Source of the DNA: Rhynchospora pubera
Lineage: Eukaryota; Streptophyta; Magnoliopsida; Poales; Cyperaceae
NCBI GenBank assembly: GCA_028095005.1
Contig: CM051460.1
Coordinates: 149,787,461-149,851,460 of the forward strand
DNA: 64,000 nt
Direction of reading: 5' to 3'
Shown: positions 34,586-48,800 of the stretch, in pieces
How positions within the stretch are numbered: the stretch's first letter is position 1
Layout of the letters: each line of letters begins with the position of its first letter
Made by a program: the position numbers and the translations under genes
Notes under the pieces: model-generated
What the model saw: only the letters and a program-made list of their open reading frames with translations
What the model was told of the DNA's origin: nothing
Databases searched by the model: none

Positions 34586-37261
34586 TTAAAAATAAGTTGG
34601 ATGACTTAGACCCCAATTTATCTTCAAAAACATGCCCATTGCCCAATTTATTTTATTCACTAAAAAGCGAAGCACTCTCAACGTTACTAATTGAATAGCC
34701 TTCGAAATTTGATAGATGTTTCTTACCGGAGATTTCAATTTCTTGCAAACTGTTGTTGTCGTACAGTAGCATGTCAAAGGTGAAACACTAGCAATTATTT
34801 TTCAGTATATTTATTTAAATGACCTAATAATGATGTAAGCCTGACTTATTCATTTAACGGTCTGAATCGAAGAATATATTATTATGTCTATTGAAGAAAT
34901 TAAAACAAGGACAGCTTTAATATATAACAGCTTGACTTCAAACTTATAATATAAATTGCTCATATACTAAAAATATATTTTGCCCGATTTGGTTTAATAA
35001 ACTCGAATCTTTATTCTGTTCAAATAATATGACGTACTATTGATGTCAAGCTGACTTTTGAATTTAGCAATTAAATATGCCAACAAGTTTAATGGAAATT
35101 GATAACCAGAATTTCTTCTGTAAAACCTCAAAAACATGACATATATCCTGCGGAATATGAAACATCATATGTATCAACAGAACTGACAATATCTCATATG
35201 TCCTCGGAGAACTTGTTAATAACATATCACTCCGCTCGTTTCCCATGAAGCTCCTTTAATTTATCCCATGTCCATATTAATTATTTTTTTATATATAAAT
35301 GTTATATAAAAATAAACAAATCTTAAAAACTAGCATCATTTGATAAAATAAAATGCGAACAGATAATCTCAATAATATTAGTTTTAAATTGTTGCAAGAG
35401 CATTTACTGCAGGAGTTTGTGCTGGGATTGTAAAATATACAGGTCATTTAATTCCTTTGATTCCAATTCTCCGTTGCAAGATCCAAAACATATGACCGAG
35501 CTTTTTAATATGATAGAATCATCTACTATGGCTACGTTAAAAAACAACAACATCAAGTATAATAAATAAATAATTAATAATAATATTTGATGTAGAGTGT
35601 TTTGGTTAGTGATCTAGTTAACTATAACATAATTATCCAAAATACATAGGGAGAACTTTTGTAATGATTTATGTCATCTCACTTGTAAATCTTGAAAATA
35701 TATATTCTCTTTAGGAAGTCCCATAACCATGTCTTTATTTTTCACAGCATTATAATACTAAACAAAAATTAACAACTATTTAACTTGTTTTCAAGTAGAT
35801 TTGAGAAGGAACAACAATCAACTTGGATATTATTAAGTTTCAAGTTCTTAATTGAGGACGTACAATAATTTTGTCGTTAGGCAAGGGTATACATGAAATT
35901 CTCAGTGATGAAAACTTGGCTTTAAATTTATCATATTTGCGTATCTAAATATTCTAATTTAGTAGATTTAGTAAGATTTGGTTTTAATAATTAATGAACA
36001 CGTAGGTGGTTAAAATTCCATAATCATAAACAAAATGTAGATTGCGCATCTTTAAAGGTTGAATATTCTCTCTAATTCAATTTTTTTTTTTGGCGCACAA
36101 CTATGCAAGTTGCCAATAGTTGTCCTAGTCCAATAGCAAAATCCTAAAACAGTACTGGCAGTTCTCACTTATTTATTTATTTTTTTTTTTGTACCTGGCT
36201 TGTGCATTGAGCGAGTTGACGGGCAAACAGATTAATATAAAGTAAAAAAACTAGTCTTCAAAGTTGTATCTTTTGCGTAACTATTTAAGTAGATTTAATT
36301 TGATTTGTTTTGATAATTAATGGGTTTGATAACTCATAACTACTTCGAATCAAGGTCAACGGCTTAATTTATAAGTTGTAAACCCTTTTTTGCGTTGGGA
36401 ATAAGGCAAAGTGAGTTAAGATTGATGTTGCATGGAGCATGCATGAGCTGGGCTCATTATCCTTTTTTTAACTTCTTCAATTTTTTTCTATAATATTTTT
36501 ATTTTGAATATGTTATAGGCTTGCTGTCATACAAAAATTTACAATACTACAATTTTATTATTATTTTTTTTTTCTCTTTAAGACTCACTTCCATCTGGAT
36601 GAGCTTAGAACTTTGGCCATTTTTCAATCTAGGGTTATATAAGGTTGCACTTTATACAAATTTGATCGACACTATTCAATACAAAATTATATTGCACAAG
36701 TTGAGAACCGATAATAGAAGTACACGTCTGATTATACAACTAGCAAAAGATGCTTCCAATATACGGACAAATAAATAAACAAAAATAATGTTAGACAATA
36801 TAAATATCTGATTGAATCTTCCAGCGATACTGGTGGATATTTTTCCGAAAAATAAATTGTTTAAATACCACTAACTTGTTTCTGCCAAAGGATCTAAACC
36901 ACATATTAGATCATATCACACAAATTACTGATTCATAATTGATATAACAATTGTTTTCATCTCTCTAGTGAAATTGTTCCTACCTTTTTATGGATGCTTT
37001 ATAAGCACTAAGAATTATATTTTTTTTCCTTAAGAAAATTAAGTACTCAATATTCTAATAGATGAAGAATTACTTCTTGTCTAGAGTACTGATATCTAAT
37101 TAGGGTTGTTGTTTCTATAATTTTCTTTCCCGTTTTGGCTCTTTTTGGCAGCGATTAGTATCCCCAAGACACAAGCTATAGATTCGTCCATTTTATAATT
37201 TTTTTTGTCAGTTTTGACAAACATACCGAAAGGCTTTATGCATGTCTAAATAAGTACTAAT
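34586..37261. other. AT-rich intergenic DNA
   Basis: This is 2.7 kb with no supported gene, transposon end or RNA gene. The short frames at 34586-34777, 35064-35246 and 36521-36778 are unrecognised. Confidence 0.4.
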
Positions 37262-37411
37262 GGGTGCGTTTGGATCGTTGGAAGAAAGAAGAAGAAGAAG
37301 AAGGAAGAAGAAGAAAAAAAATTATAAACAATTCAAACTCTTCACAAAGTTACACACTTCCCAATACTTTTTCCCTTCTTCCCTTCTTCCCACACCTATC
37401 CAAACGCACCC
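37262..37411. mobile_element. Short MITE, family B
   Basis: The ends are GGGTGCGTTTGGAT and atccaaacgcaccc, with a 3-bp TSD aat (37259-37261 and 37412-37414). It has the shared core aactcttcacaaagttacac. The left half holds an aag-repeat. Confidence 0.85.
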
Positions 37412-39290
37412 AATGCTTATCAAAGGTAGTTTTGTATCTGTAGAATCTTAACACTTACTGATAAAAATTTTAATAGATGTCAAAAGCAAAGTCTTCAGAC
37501 TTAATTTTTTAATAGAGAAATATCTTCATAATTTAGGACCAAAGTCTTTATAACTGTTAAAAAGAAATATCTTAAAATCTAACACGACAAGTCCGGACGT
37601 TTGCATTAATTCACTTGATTTTGCTCTTGATGAAACATTTGCAAATATGCTACTTGTTTCTAGCCACATGTTCTTAACAAAAGTATAAAATGTCAAAAAA
37701 GATTAACTACAGTAGCAAATAAACTAACCTCTAGCATAGGGCTTGATCTCTTAGTGCCGTATTGATCAGGGTTCTTGTATCAGCAAATTGAAGAATAGAC
37801 ACATATCGAGCATTTCCATGGAACAAACGGCACGCAGCACCAAAACTAACACAAGATGGTATATACTATGCTGACCGGGTGATTATGAAAACATACAGAA
37901 CAGCAAGTATAAGAAAATATTTATATAGAAGTACATTTGCATAGAAAAACACAAAAGTGCCAACAATGGAATTACTTGGTATCTTAAAAACAGCGCTACC
38001 ATAATGTTTATCAAGCACCATAGCTGGGTTACCTGGGTACAGTTCCTTCGTTTATTAACCATTTCGAAAATTTATGTCTTCAATATAAATCGCATCAATC
38101 TCTTTGATTTTTTCAGGTAATAGTTGTCAAAAGACAAAAGAGGCTCAATAGAAAGGGGAAAAAACATGTTTTATGACACAAACGTATCAATTTAATTAAA
38201 TAAATATATATGATCCACGATTTTCCAAAGAATGAAACCGTTTGAACAGATTAATATTACTATGAAATTTACTGCTGTATCAGATTTTATCCAGTTCTTC
38301 CAATGGTGCATCAACAAATGTGACATGCCACCAGCAAGGGGACTAGGGGAGCTCGGATCTAGCCAGACAGAGCAGGGAAAAAGAGGATATGGAGGCACCA
38401 GTTCGAAAAAGGAGAGGGGAAAAAACACTAATGCAGAACGAAACACACTCTTTTCTCTATTTTATCTTTTCTAAGATCCTTTTAATTCCTTGCAGACTGC
38501 AACTCGACTAAATTTAATTAGAAATTAGAACTCCAAATAAAAACTAGAACTATTGTCCCGACCTTTAACATTTCTACACCCTTCACATGCTTGGAAAAAA
38601 CATATACCAGTATATACTTCCATCCATAACCAAATTTATGGACCATTCCGAAATTTCAAGTATATTTTCAATATTTCAATTGAAAAAAAACAGTATGAAT
38701 AATAATCTATTGCAAACACATACGGCACTTCTAAATCCTTATTAAAATGGAAAGAATTGCATATTCCAAGCTTAAAAAATACGAGCTTTGACAAAAGCAA
38801 AAGCTAGGAAAAACATGACCTACGGTAGCAATGTGAAAACAGAACACAGCATCAAAATTTATCTATCACCACCTCTTACATAGACACATGTAACAATCGC
38901 TCATACAATAAACATATCAATATACACTCTATACCAAAATCTCATCAGTACCACTCTGAAACTAAACTAAAAAAAATATGACCAAAGAAAGGTAATACAA
39001 AGATATATGTTCAAAGACCACTAAATGGGAAAAGCAAATAACCCAAAAAGAATCGCCTGCAATAAATAGTACTAAAATAATGACAACAACCTACAGCTGA
39101 CAGTAGAGACATCCCCCTTCATGCTTCTACTGTCCCACCTTTCTCCTCATGAGAAGGGAAAATTGCACACTACATTTTAATCTCAGCTGACCTTAAATCA
39201 CATTTGAAACCAAGTCAGCTGTTCCCTGAAGCCAACGACAAAAATAATGCCAAGCACTAGAATTGAAATAGCAAATCTCTTTGCTATCAC
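37412..39290. other. Intergenic DNA and 3' region of importin gene
   Basis: No separate gene is visible. The 3' untranslated region of the minus-strand importin gene should occupy the part next to 39291. Frames at 38192-38474 on both strands overlap each other and lack recognisable domains. Confidence 0.4.
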
Positions 39291-42200
39291 TCATTGGGAA
39301 CTATTATTTTTATTGGCATTATTTGCCTTTTCTATCTTTTCTTTCTCAATTTCCACACGCCTCTGATCTGCATGCTGAGCAACGCCACTTGCTAAAGCCT
39401 GGTAATGGAAATCTAAGGTCTGCATGAGCCCCTGAAACCTAGCAGGATTGGATGTTCGCACACCTAAGGTACATAACAAGTCAGTTCACATAGTATAATA
39501 CATGCAGTCGATGATACATCCAAGGGACCATAAATTCCCTATCAAGCTTCCATAATATATCTAATAAATAAATACCACCCGACCAAGTTTCACAAGAAAA
39601 AGGTAACTTGAGAAAGTAAATTTGCCAATTTGGACGTATTTTAGCCTAATTTAAATAAAAAATGGGTCACTTCTGACATTTCACATGATCTAAAAGGCAC
39701 AAGAAGTTTTTCAGGGATTGTAGTTATGTACAGATTTCTGTTAATAGGCACAACAAATCTCTTCTTAAGAAGCTAGCATGTGTACCTTGGACGGTTTCTA
39801 CAAAGAAAATAAAAGGATCAATCTCATCTATGGGTGACTGCATCTCTTCGTCCTCATCAAAATCATCATCTGAGTCATCATCGGAATCATTCTCCTGGAA
39901 TCCTCTTGCCTGATCATATTATAACATCATTCATATATAATATTTACATGGAGCCTAAAATCAGCAATCAAGCCTCATTTTGTACAATGCTTTGTTTATT
40001 TGAGATTCTCTATCACTTAACTAAATAGGCCATGATCAATACTAATTATTGCAATTGCTTAGGCCACATCATCTTTGTTGTAGAGCAACACAAGCCAAGA
40101 TAATTGCAGGCTATCAGCCACTACCAGTAAAGGTCTAAAGGATAACCGATACTGACAACACTGACAGACAAACATACCTCAGCAGCTAGTTTTTGCAGTC
40201 TAAGACTGTCAGCTTCATCCCCATCCTCAGCATCCCCCATATCCGCCTCTTCCTCTTCTTCCTCTTCGGTGTCAGCCTCAAATCCGTCCATGTCATCATC
40301 ACCCTCCTCTGCCAACTTCTTTGATTCTATCAAGCATAGAAATTACTTTCAGGAGAAGAAGACACATATTTGCAAACATGGCAAATTCTTTAGCATGGTT
40401 TGAATATCTAATCCCACATTTAACCAACAAAAATTAATTATACAATGAATTCTTAAAATATTATTAGTATAGGTGGTTTAAAGGAAATTTTATATTCCAC
40501 AAGTAAAAATATAGCACAAAAAACTGACAATGTACATAAAACAGCTGCTTATGTTTCCAAATAAAAAGATATCAGAATATTATATTAAAAAAACAACCCC
40601 TTTCTGGAGTATTTGTTGAAAAACAATTATTAATGAGATAATTTTGTTGAGTTAAATTAACAAAAGTAACATCAGCTTCTCATAATGATCGATGACCATA
40701 CAACTACTTTGAGAAATGTAATAGATCTTAATCTATCAACCAAAATCACAAATGGGATAGTATTATTATATAAAGATGTACCTTCAACTTGATCCTTATA
40801 GGCAACAAGGAGTTCAAGAGTTGCTTTGAAAACACGCTCCAGCGCTTCAGGTGGTAATTGATCAGCAGGGAGGCAGATAAGAGAGGTTAAACCCAGAAGG
40901 CACACCTTTTTGTCATGCTCTCTGTCAATAAAATGAAATATGTCAGAATCAGTAAGAAGACTACCAACAACTAATGAAGAGACGAGCAGCATTAGCTAAA
41001 CAGGATGTACAGACTTTGGCAATCAAACAGGATCCAAATGATGACTGATGCTGGTAGACAATGATTAAGCCCACAGATAGGTAACCAGTAACACAAGTAG
41101 ATATGACTGTCTTTACCATTAGGATGCGCAAAACAAATTTCGTTTGACTGATTATCTACTTTAAAATTTGGGAAGGTATTCAGTGCTCGTCATGATAAGA
41201 AAGTAAAGCATGTCCCACTCAGTTGCCAATTATTACATTCAGAATAGTACAAACCTGTTACCTCAAAACACAAAGAAATAGAACAAAAGAGGTACAAAAT
41301 AAAAACCTCAGCTACTACCTTTTGAAGTTTTTACGGACACCACTCTTTTTTGTTTGCTGAAGCATCGTGAACCAGAGGTTAAAAACTTCAGCTGCAACAC
41401 CAAGCTTGTGAAGTGTTGCAAGCGTCAGAGACGCATTGTAAAACAGAGCATTTGCTATCTGCAGGTTAAAGAATGGCAATGCAATTATCAGTAAGAATTA
41501 AGCTCAAGCACATTGTCATTCCAGTAAGTAACAAAGATATAGAGGCTGAAATGTGTTGGTATGTTCATCTTATACTAGCCAGGTAGACAACTTTGATATA
41601 TTCTTTGGCCAGGAGAACAAGTTTAGCATACAAGCAAAGCTTTCAAAAATACATGGTGCACAAAACACAAAGGAACCATATAGACTTCTCTACTGAGCAA
41701 AAAAGATTGGTACTCCAATCCCGCTATAATATAGTGCAGACCTTGCCAAATAGTATTTAAATTCTCAAACATACAATATGCAATATATTGACTGTATACC
41801 ACTTGTATAAGTAAGCATTTCAAATATGGTCTTGTTGCTGTTCGCAAACGATTAATTGTGATCGAAAGATAAGGTTCAACCCACTGATCCACTTGTCCTT
41901 TACAATTTTGGAACACTACTTCAATCAGCTTTGGTGCTGGATCAATATCCGAGTCCTCCATGTTTTTATCCGTCATAATCTGCCATCAGACCATATATTT
42001 TAAAACGATGCTAAGAAAGGATGCTAGCAAGCATATTTTATTTTATTTAAATAAATAACTTCAAATTAGAAAAACTAACTATTTAAAGAAGAAGAATATA
42101 AAACATGATAAATTAATCAAAAAACCTTGTAATGTACTGAATCATATCCCAAGTTAGTGTATCAGCAGAAATTAAAAAATTTTGGTGGTTCACTGTTTAG

Positions 42201-42769
42201 GAACAACATCATTTCTAATAACCTGTTATTAATATAACATTATAACTAAATAATTCACAGGAATAGCAAAAATAAACCTTCGAAAGCATAATCCATAGGC
42301 TCTGCTGGTAGTCAGGATCTTTGCAAGATAGAAAATGAGCAGTGCTTCGTGAAATATAGTTATCAAGGGGCACCAAAATATCTGGGAAAAATAACCAAGT
42401 ACATTTGATTTAATCCTACAAATCAGCTCAACAATAAATTATGATGAGTTTATTAACTTTCAAATGACTACAAGGTCCTACAGCCAGAAGCAAAATAAGT
42501 AGTTCAATTTAATGTGTAAGCCAACCCGACAATGTCCAAAAATAGTTTCTGCTATATCCACTGCTAGAGCACAACTGAGAACTCAACACTACATGTCACT
42601 ATCACCTAAAACCCTCATTCAAATACTCTAGTATAGAGACATCCAAAGAGAATTAACAAAATTTTGTTCAAAGTGTTTACCCAAGAACACTCTGTATATG
42701 CAAAACATGAACTTACAGTGTTCAAAAGAAAACCATCATCAGCTCAAGATATATACTTCTTTTCTCGGG

Positions 42770-42812
<43 letters not shown>

Positions 42813-45800
42813 GGGCAGCTCACTTTCAAAGAAATCTATAGCCCAATCATTAAGTGCTTCAATCATTGACGGCCACAGGCTCCACATGTCTAAAGATATA
42901 GTGGGTGAGAAGAACGTCATGTAGGAGACTATTTCCAGAACTTCTTCATAAACATCTTCTCAATGTTACAGAAGGGGAAAAAGGTGTATGTCAGAAACAA
43001 TGACATGCATAGCTCACAAAATCATTTAAATGAATAGAGGGTATATAATCTTAAAACTTTTTTCCATCTGTATAGCCTACCCTCTATTACCAGTTAATAA
43101 CCAAAATAACAACCAACTACAGTTCCAAGACCACTAATTGACCATTAGCTGACAAGACTCATCATAAAACACAGATAAATTTTCAAGGTATTTTGTTGTT
43201 AAGAACACAGGAACATACGTAAATAGATCAGGTAGAAGTACCTTGACCATCACTAGTTAACATTCTCCGCATGATAGGCATCAAGGTGGGTTCAACTTGC
43301 CCAAAGAGGTGAGGAAGGCTGCTCACTGATTCTAGGATGGTGCTTATTGCCCGCAAGCATCCGACAGCTGCCAGAGCACCCGAGTCATCCCCCTCATCCT
43401 CAGCTGCTTCGGACATGTTCAAGCATCGCCAGAATGCAGCCGCCTGCCATCATTTAAATAAAACAAATAAATCAAAAGAAGTCATGTAGTTCGTAGGGAA
43501 AATAAAATATTCAATACTAGCCAGTTCAGTACATCTAGCGGTGCATCAGAAAAATCCTTGCACCCAGTGACAAAACATTTATAAATATATTTAGCTCCTA
43601 CAAATAAGAATAACAACATACCAAGTTCTGGCATAATCCAATCGCATAAGGTGCCATCTCTTCACCAAATTTGTCTACTATAGTCTCAAGAGTGAAGACA
43701 AGGTCCTCATTCTCAACCTCATTCATAAGCTTGAAAAACTCTGACAATTGAAGAGAAATAAGATGAAATGTGATGAACAGTAGTGTACATGGCATGGCAC
43801 AAGTTCAGATTAACGATAATAAGTTTCATCTAAACTACTCATAACCTGAAGCCTGTACAGCTTATTTAACATTGTAATGGCTAGCTTTTACCGTTGCTGG
43901 ATTATGTTACTGTTTCGGGGCCTCGTTTAGGACATGGAAGGGTGATCTCTAGATGGTCAGTGCAATATTATTTGCCCCGACCATCCTATTAGCCCAATCA
44001 GTACCGTATATACTGCAAGTCTGCAACTACAAAACAATGTAAAACTTACCATCAAGTAACTGAGGTAGCAATGGTCGAATTTCATTTAGATCTGCAAGAA
44101 AGGAGTAACAAGTCACGATATAGAGAACGACACAAGAAGAAGAAAAAAATACACACAACAATGATAAAAATTATGCCTTTGCATGCTTCAACAAAGGAAC
44201 GAAGTGCAAACACCGAGTCAACTCTAACAGGGAGATCCGGGTCACGCAAGCCAGAGATAACACAGTGCATCGCTTTTGTGAAGTTGCTTGGGTCAGAGAA
44301 GTTTATATGAGCATATTGACCAGCAACCCATGCTGCCTAGTTCCATACAAACAAATGAAAAACAAAAGCAGCAGCAGTTTACAATTATATTACTTGGAGA
44401 AGACAGTGCTCTCTAAACATGTCCATGTTCCAAATGCAAAAAAGCATAAAACAAATTAAGCCAATGTTCCATAACATTAGCCAATATAAACAACTATATC
44501 ATTATCAAAGGCGGTAAAATAAGCTTCCAAACAAGAATTCAATATATACCTTTGCTCGAAGGTGGCCAACTGGACATGCAAATTCAGGGAAAACATGCTG
44601 GACTAGCATCCTCTCCAGCTCAGACTTGTAGGGCTCAGTCTGTTTGAGTTTATCACATAAAGCTCCAATAGCTAGAAGTGCACCATCTTTCTGACGATAA
44701 GGTTTCTGCTCTGGAACTGCCTCATCATACCTGATCATCAAGTACCAAATCAATTTCAAAATAAAGAATAAATTTCTATACCATAAATATAGATTCAAGA
44801 AACTGGTGTGAATTCATGACATACCTCCTAAATATCTCCACGATGAACTGAATGAACTTTTGGAGATTGTCTTTCCCACGTTTTCGCACTAATTCACTAA
44901 CAAAATCCATGGCAGCTGTCCTGGGACTATACAGATCTTCAATAATGTCTGCATAATTTAGATTGCATGGTTCATTATAGAATGACACAACATGTACAAA
45001 TTTACCACATGCAAACTAAACAAAAGTGTTAGAGGATCCTACCATAGCCCTTGCGAACATATTCATGAGGATCATCGTTCCACAAAATCTGGTCATTATC
45101 ATTGAAGCACATGAGAGGGAAAATTATCTCAAAGAGGATAATGTCCATCTGCGACTGCATCAGTTGATACATGCTGTTTTTGGGGATGCTGCAAAGAAGA
45201 GAGCACAAATATGAGTATGATTTCCAACAAAATTTAATCAGGGTTTAAGCACACTCAATAAATCAATAATACTGTAAACGCTGAAAAAATGGTACGGCAA
45301 AAGAGGACAAGAGAGAGCTCAAACTGAAGTTTCTAACAATGTATAATTTCCGTACAGTTACAATTCCCAATATCTACTTCAGAGTTCTAATGAGATTCTC
45401 AGTTGTCAAGAACAAATACAAAAGCTTTATTCTAATGAGATAATCAATGCAAAGCCAAAATTATAAGTACCTACGCCCATCAGGATCAGATTGCCAAAAA
45501 AGATCCATAAAGTCAGAACTCAGAACAATTAACAAACATAAAACAAGAGAGAAAATCAGGACCAGTGCATCTGGTACAAATTATTGCTGACCCAAGATAT
45601 CAAACCAAAGAGAGGATAGAATAGGAGCAGGGACCAAATTGTTCAGAGACAGGACATACATTTTACAATTTGATTTCTGATATCAAAATCTTTGGTCAAG
45701 AAGTGGCAGAGGTCGACCAAGATCGATAGGGGTGGAAACGGTAAATGAGACTAGAAAGAATGCAATGTATCTAAGTTGGTGTCAGATAGGAGAGTGGTGT

Positions 45801-48800
45801 TCTAGGTATTAGGTCATACTTTTAGCTCACAAACGAGGATGTACGTTTTACTACTACTAATATTCTTTGGGGACTATGATCTTATTGGATTTCCTTTCTA
45901 GCCTACCCCAACTCGTTTGGGACTAAAGGATTTTATTGTTATTCTGCATCAATATCTTTGATTTTGTCAATTGTAACAGTACCATCCATTACTGGTTTTG
46001 AAGGATATATTTGGTATGTTTACCCTTGTACAGTTGTATGTTCGCAGCTCTGGTTAAATATTTTGCTAGTTCCTTAAAAAAGTCAGTTGCATGTATTGAT
46101 CAGGACATTGTTGTCTGTATGGTAAATTGGTAATCAATTATAAATAACAAGCCCTACCTATTGCTAAGATATTGAAGAATAAGATTGATAACTCTGTCAG
46201 GAAGGTAGCCACCAGTACGGATCACATTCAGCAAATTCATGTGACATTCCAATATCTTCCCAGCATAAGTCTTCTGGAACATCTGCGCAAAGGCCTTGTT
46301 CTCTGGTTTCTGTATCTTTACGTCCCCGAACCTAAAAAAAGTGATAAGCAATATAAAGAAAGGATTTTAATTTCATGTGTTTTTTTTTCCAAATTGAACT
46401 TTAATGGTGATTGTTTCTCACTGATTAGTTGTCTCATTTGTAGCGGTATCTAATCTAGTCCTATTTCTAGTAAATTGAAGGTTCACCTAGTGTAGAGGCG
46501 GTTTAAGATGTGGATAGTCCATTTCTTCACTTTCCACCAGCCCCACGATTTCCTCTCGTCAGGTTCAGTAGGTTGACCCTCAGGTGGAACCCGTCTTTCC
46601 AACATGGTCAAGAACAAAACCATCCACGCATTGAACACTTCAAAGTGGAAAAGTTGCTTTGGGATCTCCAGCTGTAAAAGAATGATTGTACAACCCAATT
46701 TAAGAGAAGGTCGTAACATAGTAATTCTATGATGTTAAATTCACCCACAAAATATGACCACAAAAAATATTTAAATGGTTGCAACTTGCAAGGTTTCAAG
46801 TCAACAAAAACTGTTACGAATAGCAAATATCACCATTCCCAAATGAGACCAACCAATAACCAGGAGAGTTGAGAACACATCAACAAACTAACCAAAGAGT
46901 TGAGAGTGGATAGACTCGCAGAAAGGTTCACTTATACTGAAAAGGAGAAGGAGCTGTTCATACAAGTATGAAACCTAACTTTCTTGCCACATTAAGAGAC
47001 TTCATCGACAATAAAAACAAGTGTTAAGAGTCATTACAAATAGCAAGAACTTACTCAAATGCAATGTTTTGAATACCATACTGTTCTGGCCGGAATACCA
47101 GTAAAACAGGAAGCTAGAATAGTGAGTGGTACATAAGTATCCGGTAAAAGGATGTAAAATACTGGATTTCAGCAGCTGACCAGTATGGGTTCCAGTTTGA
47201 TATTCAAAACATTGCTGAAATACCATAGTATAAGTACTTTTTGCTAAACATGACTGCTTACATAGATAGATGACCAGAAAATTTTGCAAATAAGCTTCAT
47301 CAAATCAGCTACTTCAATAGAAGGATTCGGAAGCTGAACCAGATTGTTAAATATGTTTAACAGCCGAGGAAATGTTTCTTCAACAACCATATGTAGGGGC
47401 ACCCTCTCTTCATCCGACTTGAACCTTTGATGAACATAAAAGAAGAGATAAATATCAGTAAAGTGCCACAAAGCATGGAACAATTCCAGCAACAAGATAT
47501 GGAAACAGAAAAGTAGCGATTGTCCTCAATTCAAATCAAGATATTCTGTACCATAAGCATGCACTGTACAGATTATGACAGACTGCATGTAACGAAATAT
47601 TAGTTCAGCTGGTTTGCTCCGCACGACTTAGTGTTTCCACTTAGGAGGAATACTCTGATACACAAATAACTTGGCTCCTTTCAGAATGTTACTCTTTTTT
47701 TTCAAAGTACCCTTCCCAAAATTTATAATTGGCAGGAACAAATGCAGACATAAAGGGAGAGCAACTCACTCATATTTCCTAGTAAGAATCCTCAGCACAA
47801 AAAGAGCACCAAAGATCTGTTGGTCCTGTGCTTCAAGGTTGGTCTTAATCCAACTTAGAAGACTTGGCCACTGTTCTGGATAGTCCGAATGTACTATGGT
47901 TTTGATGCTCTCTCCCAGCTGTGACCTGAAAAATATAATCAGTACTCTATCAAGTTTGCATGCTTATTAGAATGTTCAACCACAGGTATATGGATGAGCA
48001 GATATCTACAATATAGCAATACGAATACCCTGAGCACCACCTTAGACTGGGCATAAAACTGGTAAATTAAAAAAAAGGTTTACCTCAAAAAAAAAGTTAA
48101 CAACTTAACAGCTTGTGTAAGATGCAATAGAAAATATAATTAGAATGAAGACTTAATAGACTCGGCAGGTATGGTATATACTCCAAAACTTCTAATTAGC
48201 CATTATAAAATTCAATAGACTACTGAAGTACAGTGATACTTTTGAGCAAAATTATGCTTGAGCCTCACTCTGTTAAAACCATAATAAACAAAATTAAAAA
48301 GGAAAAAAAAAACCAAAAAAGAAAAGCAAGATATCGCTAGGCATACCTCAACAAAGACGGCACTTGTACTACGAACCCCAAGATATGCTCACGGAGCATA
48401 GCCTTGTCACTTTCCAATATCCTCTGGGGCTCACCTGGCTCACTCGGTGACCAGTTCTTCGCTACGAAGTTCTTTAACTGGATGCTCGCTGCCTGGCGCA
48501 CGCCCATGTCCCATGAGCCATCAACAACAATCTGAAGCAGCCGAATCATGTGCTGCTGTGTGTATTGTAACTGCAAAAATAAGTTATATTATGTAATGTA
48601 TAATTAGTTAAGCTAAACAAGTCATATTTATGGAATTAAAAAATATGCATTTTGAACAGAAACAAAAGTCAAGGTCAACAGTTTAATCTCCACAGAAAAA
48701 AAATATTAAGTGAAACAAAATATGCGAAAGAATTCTACTGTTTTCGGGAGAATTGATATGAGTATATTTTGTGGCACAGGTCCTGAAAAGATTTTTTTAT

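Noticed and set aside
34500..34600. tRNA-like B box (ggttcgaaactc)
   Set aside because: No A box at the right spacing and no cloverleaf; could be a SINE relic but there is no TSD or tail.
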